A DNA stretch of 64,000 nt from Dehalococcoidales bacterium (GTDB lineage: Bacteria; Chloroflexota; Dehalococcoidia; Dehalococcoidales; UBA3254): contig JAFGOB010000170.1 of the NCBI GenBank assembly GCA_016926695.1, positions 1 to 64,000 of the forward strand, written 5' to 3'. The position numbers were made by a program, and so were the translations under genes. Positions 36,786 through 46,204 of this stretch are shown here, piece after piece (the first letter of the stretch is position 1; every line of letters starts with the position of its first letter). The notes beneath the pieces are model-generated. The model saw only the letters and a program-made list of their open reading frames with translations. It had not been told where the DNA came from and did no database searches.

Positions 36786-38054
36786 ATGCTAAATTCCATT
36801 GAGCGAAAAAGTAAAATCAATTCACTGGTGAGGTCCTGCCGTGTAATTGAAAAGCTGAACAAAAACCGGCCTGACGTCAGCCAGAGCGAATTACTGAATT
36901 ACCGCATGATGACATCCTATTTTACCCGGGTCATGAACGCCAAAGAAGAGGGAAAGCCGCTGGCGCTGCATACCGTTTTTTTGCCGGCGGAAATCCTTTA
37001 TGCGATGGATATTGTGCCCATGCACGCCGAGACCACAAGCTGGATGACGGCTATTTTTACGGAGGGTTGTGCCGATGTGCTGGCCGAATCAGCCAGGCTC
37101 GGGCTGGCCAGCGAGATCTGTTCCGCGCACCGCGGTCTGGCCGGAGCCTACGGGCTGAAGGCATTACCAAGGCCGGACGTGGTCCTGTGGTCCAGCCTGA
37201 TGTGCGACAACACGGCCAAAAGCGGTGAACTGCTGATGGAAATGAACCATTGTCCCGGTTTTTTCCTGGACGATCCCTTTGAACCGACGCAAAATGAAAT
37301 GAGCTACCTGGTAAATGAACTGAAGGATATGATCGCTTTCCTGGAGAAGCAGACCGGCCACAGGATGGACTGGGACAAACTATCCGGCATCGTGGCAACG
37401 ATGGACCGGCAAATCAGTCTGACCAGGGAAATCAACGAACTGCGTAAATCGGTACCCAGTCCCTTTCCTCCCCAGCGCTTTTTCGATCTGCTGATGAACC
37501 ACTATCTTTTTCCGGGACAGCCGGAGGCCGTTGAGTTCCTGGAAACGCTTAAGGCCGAGATGACTTTAAAGGCAGCAGAGGGCAAGGGGGTATGTGAAAG
37601 GGAGCGTTTCAGGCTGATGACTCTGCTTGTTCCGCCGATGTTCGCGCTGGGATTTCTGGGATCATTGCCCGGCCAGTACGGCGCGGTAAGCGTGGTGGAA
37701 CCTCTTTTCAGCCTCTGGAACGAAGCACGGCTGGACCCGCAAAAACCGCTGGAGAGCGTTGCCCGGAAGATATTCATGTTCCCGGAAATGTGTATGTACG
37801 GGCATATGGACGACCGTGTGGTCAAGGCTACGGCATCCGTTGCCAGCGAATATAAAGTGGATGGGGCCATATGTTACGCTCATCTTGGATGCAGGCAGGG
37901 GAACGGCGTAATAAAGGTATTTAAAGAGGTTTTGAATAAAATCGATGTACCCATGCTGACTGTTGACTGTGATATTCTTGATCCCACCGTCGCCTCGGTA
38001 GAAGATATGAGATCACGCCTGGAGCAGTTTTTCGAGCTGCTGGAAGACCGCTGA
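36786..38054 (+). CDS. 2-hydroxyacyl-CoA dehydratase-family subunit (HgdB/BcrB-like)
   Basis: This 422-residue protein belongs to the HGD-D family, whose members hold a 4Fe-4S cluster in 2-hydroxyacyl-CoA dehydratases and benzoyl-CoA reductases. Family-typical segments are FLPAEILYAMDIVPMHAET, a Cys in EICSAHRG, LMCDN, and the late CYAHLGCRQGNG and DCDILD. These enzymes need a partner subunit and an ATP-dependent activator (HgdC type), and neither is in the window. ATG at 36786 follows AAGGAG. It may be a stand-alone member of unknown reaction. Confidence 0.82.
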   Translation: MLNSIERKSKINSLVRSCRVIEKLNKNRPDVSQSELLNYRMMTSYFTRVMNAKEEGKPLALHTVFLPAEILYAMDIVPMHAETTSWMTAIFTEGCADVLAESARLGLASEICSAHRGLAGAYGLKALPRPDVVLWSSLMCDNTAKSGELLMEMNHCPGFFLDDPFEPTQNEMSYLVNELKDMIAFLEKQTGHRMDWDKLSGIVATMDRQISLTREINELRKSVPSPFPPQRFFDLLMNHYLFPGQPEAVEFLETLKAEMTLKAAEGKGVCERERFRLMTLLVPPMFALGFLGSLPGQYGAVSVVEPLFSLWNEARLDPQKPLESVARKIFMFPEMCMYGHMDDRVVKATASVASEYKVDGAICYAHLGCRQGNGVIKVFKEVLNKIDVPMLTVDCDILDPTVASVEDMRSRLEQFFELLEDR

Positions 38055-38080
38055 CGGGTACCTTCCTGCAAGGCCCAGCA

Positions 38081-38114
38081 TTGACTTTAGTTTAGTAAAA
38101 ACACTAAACTAAAG
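38081..38114 (+). promoter_or_regulatory. Promoter with embedded operator, upstream of fmdB
   Basis: TTGACT (38081-38086) and TAAACT (38105-38110) are 18 bp apart. A perfect 12-bp inverted repeat CTTTAGTTTAGT / ACTAAACTAAAG (38085-38096, 38103-38114) with a 6-bp centre fills the spacer. A bound dimer would block RNA polymerase. It is too AT-rich to be a good terminator. Confidence 0.65.
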
Positions 38115-38128
38115 ATGAGGGGAGAGAT

Positions 38129-38362
38129 ATGCCATTATACGAGTATCTTTGCAAGGAATGTAAGAAAAAATTCGAGCTGATACGGCCGTTCAGCAAGGCT
38201 AATGAAGAGGTTAATTGTCCGCAATGCCAGAAGAAGGCCGAGCGGATAATATCCACCTGCTATTGCATGACGATCGGCGAATCCGGCACTCCGCAGCAAA
38301 TAGGTGGGAGCACCTCATGTTCGTCATGCAGTTCAGGGAACTGCGCAAGCTGTAAAAACTAA
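38129..38362 (+). CDS. FmdB-family zinc ribbon protein
   Basis: This 77-residue protein begins MPLYEYLCKECKKKFE with the first CxxC, then CPQC as the second zinc pair. A Gly/Ser/Cys-rich tail (CSSCSSGNCASC) follows. Such proteins were named after a formamidase regulator but their function is unclear. ATG follows GGGGAGAG. The promoter carries an embedded operator. It is 12 bases before the DUF763 gene, so the two are probably co-expressed. Confidence 0.88.
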   Translation: MPLYEYLCKECKKKFELIRPFSKANEEVNCPQCQKKAERIISTCYCMTIGESGTPQQIGGSTSCSSCSSGNCASCKN

Positions 38363-38374
38363 CAGGTAAGTAAA

Positions 38375-39478
38375 ATGCCTGCCGGAAATGGTCCAGGAAG
38401 AACGGGGATAGCCTATCTGCCTTTGCACGGAGGCAAAGCACCACCCTGGCTGTTCCAGCGCATGGTAAAGCTTTCGCGGCAGATTACAATTGCCATTGTC
38501 GAAGAATACGGCCCCTGTGAAATGCTGAAAAGGCTTTCGCATCCTTTCTGGTTTCAGGCCTTTGGTTGTGTTCTTGGATTTGATTGGCACAGCAGCGGAG
38601 TTACCACGACCCTTTGTGGTGCTTTGAAAGAAGGAATCAGGGGACTGGAAAAAGACCTGGGTTTTTTTATCGCCGGCGGTAAAGGCCGTACATCACGCCA
38701 GACACCGTTAGAGATAGAAAGCTGGGGAGACAAGCTTTCCCTGGACCCTGTACCCCTGGTCTATGCCAGCCGGATGGCTGCCAAGGTTGATACCTCCGCT
38801 CTACAGGACGGATACCAGTTATACCATCACTGCCTCATGTTTACTTCCGGAGGGGCCTGGGCCGTGGTACAGCAGGGAATGAATGAAGAAAACCATTATG
38901 CCCGCAGATACCACTGGCTGGGTGAGTCCGTAACCGATTTCGTAAATGAACCCCATGCGGCCATATTATCGGAAAGCAGGGGAAATACACTCAACCTGGT
39001 AGCCGCTGAGAGCGGGACGGCCAGAGGCACCATTACAGAAATAGCTACCGGTCAGAAACCGGAGTCTTTGCTGGACCAGCTCAAGAGCCTGACAACCCTG
39101 GAATTACCGGCCAGACACCGCATAAAGGTCAATGATCTTCATCCTGACAGTATAGCCAAAATCCTCCTGAGTACATATGAAAAGCAACCTTGTAATTTTG
39201 AGCAATTGTTAGGGTTGCAGGGGGTAGGCCCGAAGACGATTCGCGCTTTAAGCCTCATCTCCGAGATAATTTACGGTGTAGCGCCGAGCTACCGGGATCC
39301 CGTACGATATACCTTTGCCCATGGTGGAAAGGACGGGATACCCTTCCCCGTGGACCGTTCCACCTACGATCAATCTATTGAAATACTTACCAGGGCTATT
39401 AACCGAGCATCTATTTCCCTGTCGGAGAAGAAAGAGGTCTTTCACCGTTTGACCCGCATTACCAGGCAGCCAGGATGA
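38375..39478 (+). CDS. DUF763 protein with helix-hairpin-helix
   Basis: This 367-residue protein starts RTGIAYLPLHGGKAPPWLFQRMVKL, the DUF763 hallmark, with the conserved HPFWFQAFGCVLGFDWHSSG region. Near residue 285 a helix-hairpin-helix (LLGLQGVGPKTIRALSLI) points to DNA binding. DUF763 is found mainly in archaea and thermophilic or anaerobic bacteria. Its role is unknown, with DNA repair or nuclease activity as a guess. It is paired here with a zinc ribbon gene under an operator-controlled promoter. Confidence 0.85.
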   Translation: MPAGNGPGRTGIAYLPLHGGKAPPWLFQRMVKLSRQITIAIVEEYGPCEMLKRLSHPFWFQAFGCVLGFDWHSSGVTTTLCGALKEGIRGLEKDLGFFIAGGKGRTSRQTPLEIESWGDKLSLDPVPLVYASRMAAKVDTSALQDGYQLYHHCLMFTSGGAWAVVQQGMNEENHYARRYHWLGESVTDFVNEPHAAILSESRGNTLNLVAAESGTARGTITEIATGQKPESLLDQLKSLTTLELPARHRIKVNDLHPDSIAKILLSTYEKQPCNFEQLLGLQGVGPKTIRALSLISEIIYGVAPSYRDPVRYTFAHGGKDGIPFPVDRSTYDQSIEILTRAINRASISLSEKKEVFHRLTRITRQPG

Positions 39479-39667
39479 TATCCCTGTCCTTCTTCGGGAT
39501 ACGGCTAACGCAGGTTGCCGCAGAATCTCAGATTTAAGAGACTCTCACGTCGGGCTACGCCCTCCTCAGAGTGGACAAAATATGGCATTTTTTCGACAAT
39601 CTCAAAAAAGCGATATTGGTCCTGTTTTTAGGGATTCAGAGACCGTTTATCAGGGGGCTTTAGTACA

Positions 39668-40375
39668 TCAGGGCGACTTTTTCAAATAAACAAGCGCGGA
39701 AAAACCCAGGATCAAGGTAATTACAATCATGAAGGCTGTACAGATTATAGCAGCGTCAAACCAGAATGGTCCCGGAAAAAGAAGCAGCATATAACCACTG
39801 GCTGACCAGTATGGATTGGTAAAGATCAGGTGATGCAAGCGGATAAAAAGGTCGTTAAAATCAATAATAAAGGCCATACTGACGATAATGGTCAGAATGA
39901 GGGTCAACCCGGTACCCAGAAAGACGTTTCTGCATAACAGCTTCCTGTATATTCCTCCCCGGTAAAATATGCCGGGGATAACGCAGGCCATAAAGAGGCA
40001 GAAAGCAACCAGCATTACGGTGTAGTCCATACGGATCAAGTTTTTGACATCCCTGAAATGGATTTGTTCTTCGGGCGTGAATAATTCAAAGGACTGTTCA
40101 TCCCGTACGACGACAATCCGCCAGTACTCGTCTGAAGAGTTGATGTAGCGTACCCAGTCCAGGGAAATCCGGCTTAGTTCCTCATTTGATAATTGGGTGG
40201 TCCGGCTGACATCGAACTTGTTAAAGCCATATTCCAGTATCCACGAGCTATTAAAGCCCCATACCAGACTGCCCGACAGCAATAATACCGGTATGCAAAC
40301 AACGAAAAGGCCGCTTATAATCGTCCTGACAGCTTTCAAACAGATATCTCCAGTAAAAATTCTACCTATTATCAA
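39668..40375 (-). CDS. Integral membrane protein, DUF1461/TIGR01906-like
   Basis: This 235-residue protein has an N-terminal helix (LFVVCIPVLLLSGSLVW), an extracytoplasmic domain of about 85 residues (WILEYGFNKFDVSRTTQLSNEE...), then four helices. The conserved membrane motif LFIRLHHLIFTNPYW and the following LLLFPGPFW are typical of DUF1461. The function is unknown. Start ATG at 40375 lacks a strong ribosome site. It is convergent with the DUF763 gene. Confidence 0.8.
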   Translation of the reverse strand: MIIGRIFTGDICLKAVRTIISGLFVVCIPVLLLSGSLVWGFNSSWILEYGFNKFDVSRTTQLSNEELSRISLDWVRYINSSDEYWRIVVVRDEQSFELFTPEEQIHFRDVKNLIRMDYTVMLVAFCLFMACVIPGIFYRGGIYRKLLCRNVFLGTGLTLILTIIVSMAFIIDFNDLFIRLHHLIFTNPYWSASGYMLLLFPGPFWFDAAIICTAFMIVITLILGFSALVYLKKSP

Positions 40376-40575
40376 TTTGAATGCAAAACATGCGCATTAG
40401 TCAAATTTTAAGCGGGAAAATATAAGCATCTATTAACAAATTTAAGGACTTTTTAAACACCACGATTGTCGATATGCGAAAATTGTTACTTTTTTGTTAC
40501 CTTATTTAACCGTTTCTTAATATTTACTTGATAATTGTCACCTATATTTAACTAATGTGCAATATAATACCTTAA

Positions 40576-40591
40576 TGTGATATATGTCACA
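40576..40591. promoter_or_regulatory. CRP-type palindrome
   Basis: TGTGA-TATATG-TCACA matches the TGTGA-N6-TCACA core bound by CRP-class regulators. It lies in the 592-base non-coding stretch between the DUF1461 gene and the zinc-ribbon gene. A Crp/Fnr-family regulator is encoded at 46.3 kb. Confidence 0.6.
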
Positions 40592-40656
40592 AATCAGGTT
40601 TGGATAAACCGTCAACTAGAATAAATGTTCCTCGATAGGGTAACTCGCATAAGTAT

Positions 40657-40685
40657 TTGACAAACGTATTATGTAGATATAACAT
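40657..40685 (+). promoter_or_regulatory. Promoter reading toward the foldback RNA and zinc-ribbon gene
   Basis: TTGACA (40657-40662) is followed 17 bp later by TAACAT (40680-40685) or 15 bp later by TATAAC. It is about 65 bp downstream of the CRP-type palindrome, a usual distance for activation. Confidence 0.5.
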
Positions 40686-40793
40686 TTATATTCGTGTCGA
40701 TTAAAGTTGAATGTAAAAAAGGAATATCAGGCGGCGGGTGAATAAAAATAATTGCGCGAACATGGGGAATTTTTATTATACATCCGGGATAAT

Positions 40794-40851
40794 CTCCTGG
40801 AAACATGTTATATATCGAGGCGGAAAGGCCGAGGAAACATGTCTCCAGGAG
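40794..40851 (+). ncRNA. Foldback RNA element of unknown class
   Basis: CTCCTGG (40794-40800) pairs with CCAGGAG (40845-40851). After a 2x2 internal loop, ACATGT (40803-40808) pairs with ACATGT (40837-40842), enclosing a 28-nt loop that contains GGC...GCC. TAATTTTG follows, so it could be a terminator of a short RNA or a 5' regulatory element of the zinc-ribbon gene. I see no match to a riboswitch I know. Confidence 0.45.
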
Positions 40852-40967
40852 TAATTTTGTAAGCTAATCCGGCATATCCGATGAAGATCAGAATTTATTT
40901 GGAATTAAAGGTTAGTGGAAGAATAAAGATCAAGTACAAATTATGGAGGATAATCAAGAAAAAAGAA

Positions 40968-41138
40968 ATGTTAACTCACAAACAATGTCCCAAGTGCAAA
41001 GGCAATATCTACTTAAGCGCCGACTATTATGGAAGATACGAGCAGTGTTTGCAGTGCGGTTATACCTGTGACCTGGATACGCTCGAAGACCATAAAAAGA
41101 AAGCGGTAACACTGAAAGAAAAATCTATCCCGGCTTAA
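40968..41138 (+). CDS. Small zinc-ribbon protein
   Basis: This 56-residue protein has two CxxC pairs, CPKC and CLQC, framing a 20-residue knuckle. It looks like a rubredoxin- or TFIIS-like ribbon with a Lys-rich tail. The frame runs back to 40881, but those codons (many Lys and Ile) look like non-coding AT-rich sequence. GGAGG lies 18 nt before the ATG, too far for a standard site, so the true start is uncertain. No function can be given. Confidence 0.6.
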   Translation: MLTHKQCPKCKGNIYLSADYYGRYEQCLQCGYTCDLDTLEDHKKKAVTLKEKSIPA

Positions 41139-41218
41139 AAACTACGGATTAGAAATTAAGATTATTTTTTCGGAGCAAGCAGATCAGTGATTCCTCGGAC
41201 TGTCGATATCGATTAACC

Positions 41219-41662
41219 GTGAAAACAGCAGATTGCTGTTTCCGCTGTGGACTGTGCTGTAAAAAATATCAGCCGTTACTGAGCCCGGAGGAAGCCGGGT
41301 TCATTGCCGGTAAGCTGGGTATCAGCCGACAGTATTTTAATGAACTATACTCGGATCCCCGCTGGCCTTTCGATAACAGCCTCTTGATACGTCATAATAA
41401 TGGCGCATGCCCTTTTTTACAGGAAAACAGCGCCGGGAATGAATACAATTGCCTTATTCACGACTTTAAACCTTCATGCTGCCGCGAATGGGAATCAAGG
41501 ATAGACCGCAACGAATGCAAAGAAGGTTTAAAGTCCGTATGGGGACTTGAAGTCGACGACTGCGGACGGGTTACAGGACGGATAGAGCGGCTGAAGGAGT
41601 TTGTTGAATTCCTCAGGTCCATAGATGTGCCCGGCAGCGAAATTTCCAGGATTCAGGTTTAG
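41219..41662 (+). CDS. YkgJ-family cysteine cluster protein
   Basis: This 147-residue protein has the zinc- or iron-binding Cys cluster of the YkgJ family: CCFRCGLCC near the N-terminus, CPFL, CLIHDFKPSCC, and a last Cys in RNECKEG. Length and motif order are standard. Some relatives of the family are thought to bind a metal cluster for modification or assembly, but the role of this one is unknown. The start codon is GTG at 41219. No ribosome site is clear. Confidence 0.82.
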   Translation: MKTADCCFRCGLCCKKYQPLLSPEEAGFIAGKLGISRQYFNELYSDPRWPFDNSLLIRHNNGACPFLQENSAGNEYNCLIHDFKPSCCREWESRIDRNECKEGLKSVWGLEVDDCGRVTGRIERLKEFVEFLRSIDVPGSEISRIQV

Positions 41663-41979
41663 TCTCCCTGTTTTCACTTTCCTCTGTACCATGAGATTTC
41701 TACGACTGTAAGGGATGAAAGGGAATTCCAGCCTCTGAACGGGTGTCCTTTTTCTTTTTCTTAATCTCCTGGCCTGGCGCTTTTTAACAACCCATTCTGT
41801 CATCCGGCAATTATACCTCCCGGTACTATCTCTCCTAACTTATGTTAAAGAAATACGTTATTATTTGTATGGATGGAAAGGCATATACCACAGTCCGAAT
41901 GGCGCCGCAGAAGCCGAAGGCAAGTGTACCGGCCGTATATGCCGCCAATACAGAATATATTATATAAGTGAGGCCTAAA
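41663..41979. other. Intergenic region before the macroglobulin gene
   Basis: The 317 bases contain a T-rich run at about 41750-41765, an AT-rich zone at about 41840-41870 (TTATTATTTGTATGG) that could hold a promoter, and GAGG at the end as ribosome site. I find no gene or clear repeat. Confidence 0.35.
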
Positions 41980-44900
41980 ATGTTCCGGGGAAAAATCGTG
42001 TTACCTTTTATCATGATACTGGCGCTTGTCGCGATGGTTCTCCCTTCATGCGCATGTGAAGATACTCCGACCTCCTTTACGGCCGTAGTACCGGCTGTTT
42101 TTCAGACCGGGGTGAAACAGGACATATCTATGGCCCTCTTCACAGGTGAATCGGAGGCTTCGGGCAATGTGATTGTCAGCCTGATTGACGGAGGAAAAGC
42201 GGTATCAGAGTCCCGCTCTCATATCAAGGGCAACGGCATTATTGAGTTGCAGGTACCGGAACTGGCTGAGGGTGAGTATACCCTGCAAGTGAAAGGTGAA
42301 AATTTCCAGGAAGAGGCCACGATAGAGGTCCGCGACGACCACCTGGTTTTCCTGGAAACGGATAAACCGATTTACAAACCGGGTCAAAGTATAAAGTTGA
42401 GGGCGGTGACACTGGATACGGCGCTAATGCCTGTCAGTCAGGAAATATCGGTTGAAGTCCAGGATGCCAAAGGGATAAAAATATTCCGGGACGTAATTAC
42501 CAGTGATGAATATGGTATGGCTGAGACCGAACTGCCAATTTCATCCGAACCCAACCTGGGAACATGGAAGATCAGGGCCGCAACCGACAAAAGCGATACC
42601 CAGATTGATGTGAAGGTTGAAGAGTACGTATTACCTAAATACGAGGTTAAAGTCGATCTTCCCAGAGAGTGGTACCTGGTAGATGAACCGATCAAAGGAA
42701 AAGTAAGCGCTACATATAGCTTCGGCAAACCGGTTAAGGGCAATCTCGAGATAATCGCAATAAAATACGTGGGTACCTGGCAGGAATATGCCAGGCTGAA
42801 TCTCGATATAGATGGTGAATGCGATTTTACACTGCCTGCGGCGGAATACGTTGCAGGTGTACCGGCTGCACAGGGCAACGGGAATATCAGGTTGGAGTTC
42901 GCCGTTACGGAGATCTCAACCGGTTACCGGGAGAAGACAGACAGCCTGCTGAATATATCTCAGTCTTCGACCAATCTAACCATTATCCCCGAGGGATCCA
43001 TATTCAAGCCAGGTCTTCCCTACAGTTTCCTGGTTATCGCAGAAACGCCCGACAATAAACTTACGGACGCGGAAATAAAGACGCATATTACGTACTGGGA
43101 TAAGGACTTCGGCGAAGCCGGAAGCCTTGATCTACAGGGACAGACGGAGAAAGGCAAAATACTGGTGGAAATCAGTCCTCCACCTGACAGCGTAGCCATG
43201 ACTGTTGATTGTTCCACGCAGGATTCATCCGCTTCCAAAACCATTGAGGCGGCCTACTCTCCGACCGGGAATTTTATACACCTGGAACAGACTACAGAGG
43301 GAGTAATCAATACGGGCGAAGACATCAAATTTTACGTATTTTCAACCGGTGAGACAAGAAACTTCTACTATGAAGTGATCTCCGGTGGCAGACTGGTCTT
43401 TTCAGACTATACTCAGGGGAATGAAATAACACTGAAAACTACACCGGCAATGGCCCCTTCCGGACGGCTTCTGGTCTACCAGGTACTGCCTAATTCCGAA
43501 GTGGCAGCGGACTATCTGCCCTTTGATGTTACAGCAGAGTATCCCCAGCAGGTCACTATTGAGACATCAACGGAGGAGGCCGGACCCGGTGAAAGCATTG
43601 AAATAAACCTTCAGACAGAAGGGAAGGCGCAAGTAGGGCTGGCGGCGGTCGATAAATCGGTGTTTATCCTGGCCGAAAACCGCGTCAATTTGCAGCAGGT
43701 TTTCGATAAGCTTGAAAAGTTGTACATGGAGCCCCGGGTGGAGTTACACGAGGTCTCTATCTACCAGGGCATCCAAAATGATGGAGCGAGGGAAGTATTC
43801 AAGAATGCGGGAGTGATAGTGCTCAGCAACAATAACGTCCCGGAAGGGAAAAAATATGAATCGCCGATGAACGGTATGCTACAGGGGGGACGCGGTATAC
43901 TGGAAAATGACGGAGGGGCCATACCTCCCATGGCCGTGGCAATGGCTTCCGCTGAAGTAAAATCACAGGTGCACGATCAGTCAACGGGACTGGCCGAAGT
44001 GCAACGCATCCGCCAGTTCTTCCCCGAGACCTGGATCTGGAGCAAGATTGAAACCGATGATAACGGCAGGGCATCCATCGAAGTAGAAGTACCGGATACC
44101 ATCACTACCTGGATAATGAGGGCCGTAGCGGTCTCCAAATCCAACGGGCTGGGGATCACCGAAGGACAGCTCAGGGTCTTTCAACCCTTCTTCCTTTCTA
44201 TCGACCTGCCGTACTCAGTTATCCGGGGAGAGGAGTTCCCTGTCAACGTGGCGGTCTATAACTACCTGGACCAGCCGCAAGAGGTACTGATAGAACTGGA
44301 AAAGGCGGACTGGTTCGATATACTGGACGAAAATCAAAAAACAATTGAAATCCAGGCCAATGATATCGGCAGCGCCTCATTCCGAATCAGGCCCCTGAAG
44401 CTGGGAAATGCCAATGAAGTGAAAGTCACCGCCCGCAGCGGACAGGCAGCGGATGCTGTAGTCAAGAGTCTTATCGTGGAAGCGGAAGGCGTAGTCAGGG
44501 AAATAACAGACAACCTCACCCTGACAGGCGGCGAAGAAGCTGCTTTCTCTACTGATATTCCGGCTTCGGCTGTAGAGGGTTCCGCCAGGGCCTACTTAAC
44601 CCTTACATCCAGCTTTCTGGCACAGACCATAGACGGTCTGGAATCACTGATCCAGATGCCGTTCGGATGCGGCGAGCAGAACATGATCATCTTTGCTCCG
44701 GACGTGTATATCACCCGGTATCTGCAATCCAGCGGACAGATAAAACCTGAGATTATGGCCAAGGCCGAGAAGCTGATGCTTACGGGATACCAGCGTCAAC
44801 TGACTTACCGGCGGACTGACGGCAGTTTCTCCGCATTCGGCCAGGATGATAAAGAAGGAAGTCTCTGGCTGACGGCTTTTGTGCTGAAGTGTTTTTCTGA

Positions 44901-46119
44901 GGCTAAAGACCTGATTTACATTGACGACCAGGTACTTGGAAGCGCCAGCGAATGGATACTGAATCATCAGAATCCGGATGGTTCTTTTGATCAGGTGGGT
45001 TTTATACATCACAAGGAAATTTTCGGAGGGCTGAGCGGTAAAGAGGCTCTGACGGCCTACGCGGCGATAGCCCTGTTACAGTACGGTGACGAGAGCGGAT
45101 CAGCCGGGGCTATTAAATACCTTGAAAACAGGCTTGACAGCATTGAAGATGCCTATACCATGACGCTGACGGCATGTGCCCTGGAAATGGCCGGCAGCGG
45201 CAGCCGGGATGCAGCATACCAAAAGCTGATGAGCTTTGCCAGAGAAGATGAGAACGGTCTCTACTGGGGAGATGATGTCATGGTGGAGGATGGTTTTGAA
45301 GGTGCTGTGCCAAAGATAACAGACCGGCAGATTGTCCGGACGTCGTCGATTGAGGCTACGGCTTATGCCGTATTGGCTCTGACCCGGCACGGTGATACAT
45401 TCAATGCCTCTGCTGGAGCAAAATGGCTGGTCTCAAAACGTAATGCTTACGGAGGATTCGGTTCTACCCAGGATACAGTCATGTCCCTTCAAGCACTGGT
45501 TGAATATACCGGCAGCTCAAAAGAGGATGTGAACCTGGATATCCTGGTCGAATGGGGTGAAAAAGTACAACAAATACATATTTCTTCACAGAATTATGAT
45601 GTTCTCCAGATAATCGAAATACCGGTCGATGGGGAAGTCAAGGTCAGTGCCATGGGAAGCGGAGAAGCAATCGGGCAGATCGTACGCAGGTTTAATTTGC
45701 CTGAAGTTGACAGGGAAATAACTGAAATACTGAAGATAAGTGTAGACTATGATGCCGATGAGGTAGCCGTCAATGATGAGGTCAAGGTGTCGGTAGACCT
45801 TTCCTACAATCCGCCTGAAAAAACAGGAACAGGTATGCTGGTGGTAGATATTTCAGTTCCTACGGGCTTTGCCGCTGTAAAGGACTCTGTCGAAAGAGTG
45901 GTGGAGGAACGCGAGCAATTCAAACGTTATGAAATATCGGGCCGCAAGGTTATCTTTTATCTTGAAGATATGCTGCCCGGCGAGAGAGTGGAGTTTGAAT
46001 TCAGGGTAAAAGCGCTTTACCCGGTAAAAGCCAGGGGAGTAACAAGCCAGGCCTATTCCTATTACCAGCCGGAGCTTGCGGCTGAATCATTGAGCGGGGA
46101 CATCACAGTATTGGAATAA
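41980..46119 (+). CDS. Alpha-2-macroglobulin-family lipoprotein with thioester
   Basis: This 1379-residue secreted protein is a protease trap. A signal peptide with lipobox LPSC anchors it to the membrane. MG domains follow: the VFLETDKPIYKPGQ motif marks MG2, and LPKYEVKVDLP the next. A bait-like loop (about 600-670) comes next, then EVPDTITTW and the A2M domain. The thioester PFGCGEQN has Cys at about residue 897, with the alpha-helical TED after it (ALTAYAAIALLQYG). A C-terminal receptor-binding domain (RVKALYPVKARGVTSQAYSYY) ends it. This layout and length resemble animal A2M/TEP rather than the 1,600-residue bacterial ECAM, which travels with PBP1C. No pbpC is adjacent. The ATG follows GAGG; an upstream in-frame GTG (41968) is less likely. 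Confidence 0.92.
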   Translation: MFRGKIVLPFIMILALVAMVLPSCACEDTPTSFTAVVPAVFQTGVKQDISMALFTGESEASGNVIVSLIDGGKAVSESRSHIKGNGIIELQVPELAEGEYTLQVKGENFQEEATIEVRDDHLVFLETDKPIYKPGQSIKLRAVTLDTALMPVSQEISVEVQDAKGIKIFRDVITSDEYGMAETELPISSEPNLGTWKIRAATDKSDTQIDVKVEEYVLPKYEVKVDLPREWYLVDEPIKGKVSATYSFGKPVKGNLEIIAIKYVGTWQEYARLNLDIDGECDFTLPAAEYVAGVPAAQGNGNIRLEFAVTEISTGYREKTDSLLNISQSSTNLTIIPEGSIFKPGLPYSFLVIAETPDNKLTDAEIKTHITYWDKDFGEAGSLDLQGQTEKGKILVEISPPPDSVAMTVDCSTQDSSASKTIEAAYSPTGNFIHLEQTTEGVINTGEDIKFYVFSTGETRNFYYEVISGGRLVFSDYTQGNEITLKTTPAMAPSGRLLVYQVLPNSEVAADYLPFDVTAEYPQQVTIETSTEEAGPGESIEINLQTEGKAQVGLAAVDKSVFILAENRVNLQQVFDKLEKLYMEPRVELHEVSIYQGIQNDGAREVFKNAGVIVLSNNNVPEGKKYESPMNGMLQGGRGILENDGGAIPPMAVAMASAEVKSQVHDQSTGLAEVQRIRQFFPETWIWSKIETDDNGRASIEVEVPDTITTWIMRAVAVSKSNGLGITEGQLRVFQPFFLSIDLPYSVIRGEEFPVNVAVYNYLDQPQEVLIELEKADWFDILDENQKTIEIQANDIGSASFRIRPLKLGNANEVKVTARSGQAADAVVKSLIVEAEGVVREITDNLTLTGGEEAAFSTDIPASAVEGSARAYLTLTSSFLAQTIDGLESLIQMPFGCGEQNMIIFAPDVYITRYLQSSGQIKPEIMAKAEKLMLTGYQRQLTYRRTDGSFSAFGQDDKEGSLWLTAFVLKCFSEAKDLIYIDDQVLGSASEWILNHQNPDGSFDQVGFIHHKEIFGGLSGKEALTAYAAIALLQYGDESGSAGAIKYLENRLDSIEDAYTMTLTACALEMAGSGSRDAAYQKLMSFAREDENGLYWGDDVMVEDGFEGAVPKITDRQIVRTSSIEATAYAVLALTRHGDTFNASAGAKWLVSKRNAYGGFGSTQDTVMSLQALVEYTGSSKEDVNLDILVEWGEKVQQIHISSQNYDVLQIIEIPVDGEVKVSAMGSGEAIGQIVRRFNLPEVDREITEILKISVDYDADEVAVNDEVKVSVDLSYNPPEKTGTGMLVVDISVPTGFAAVKDSVERVVEEREQFKRYEISGRKVIFYLEDMLPGERVEFEFRVKALYPVKARGVTSQAYSYYQPELAAESLSGDITVLE

Positions 46120-46204
46120 TAGTCCGGACTATATCATCCGTGAAGTTGCATTAACCGGGGAAGCCAGCAGGTGATCCTTGATCACGCATCAAAGTACCCC
46201 TAAC

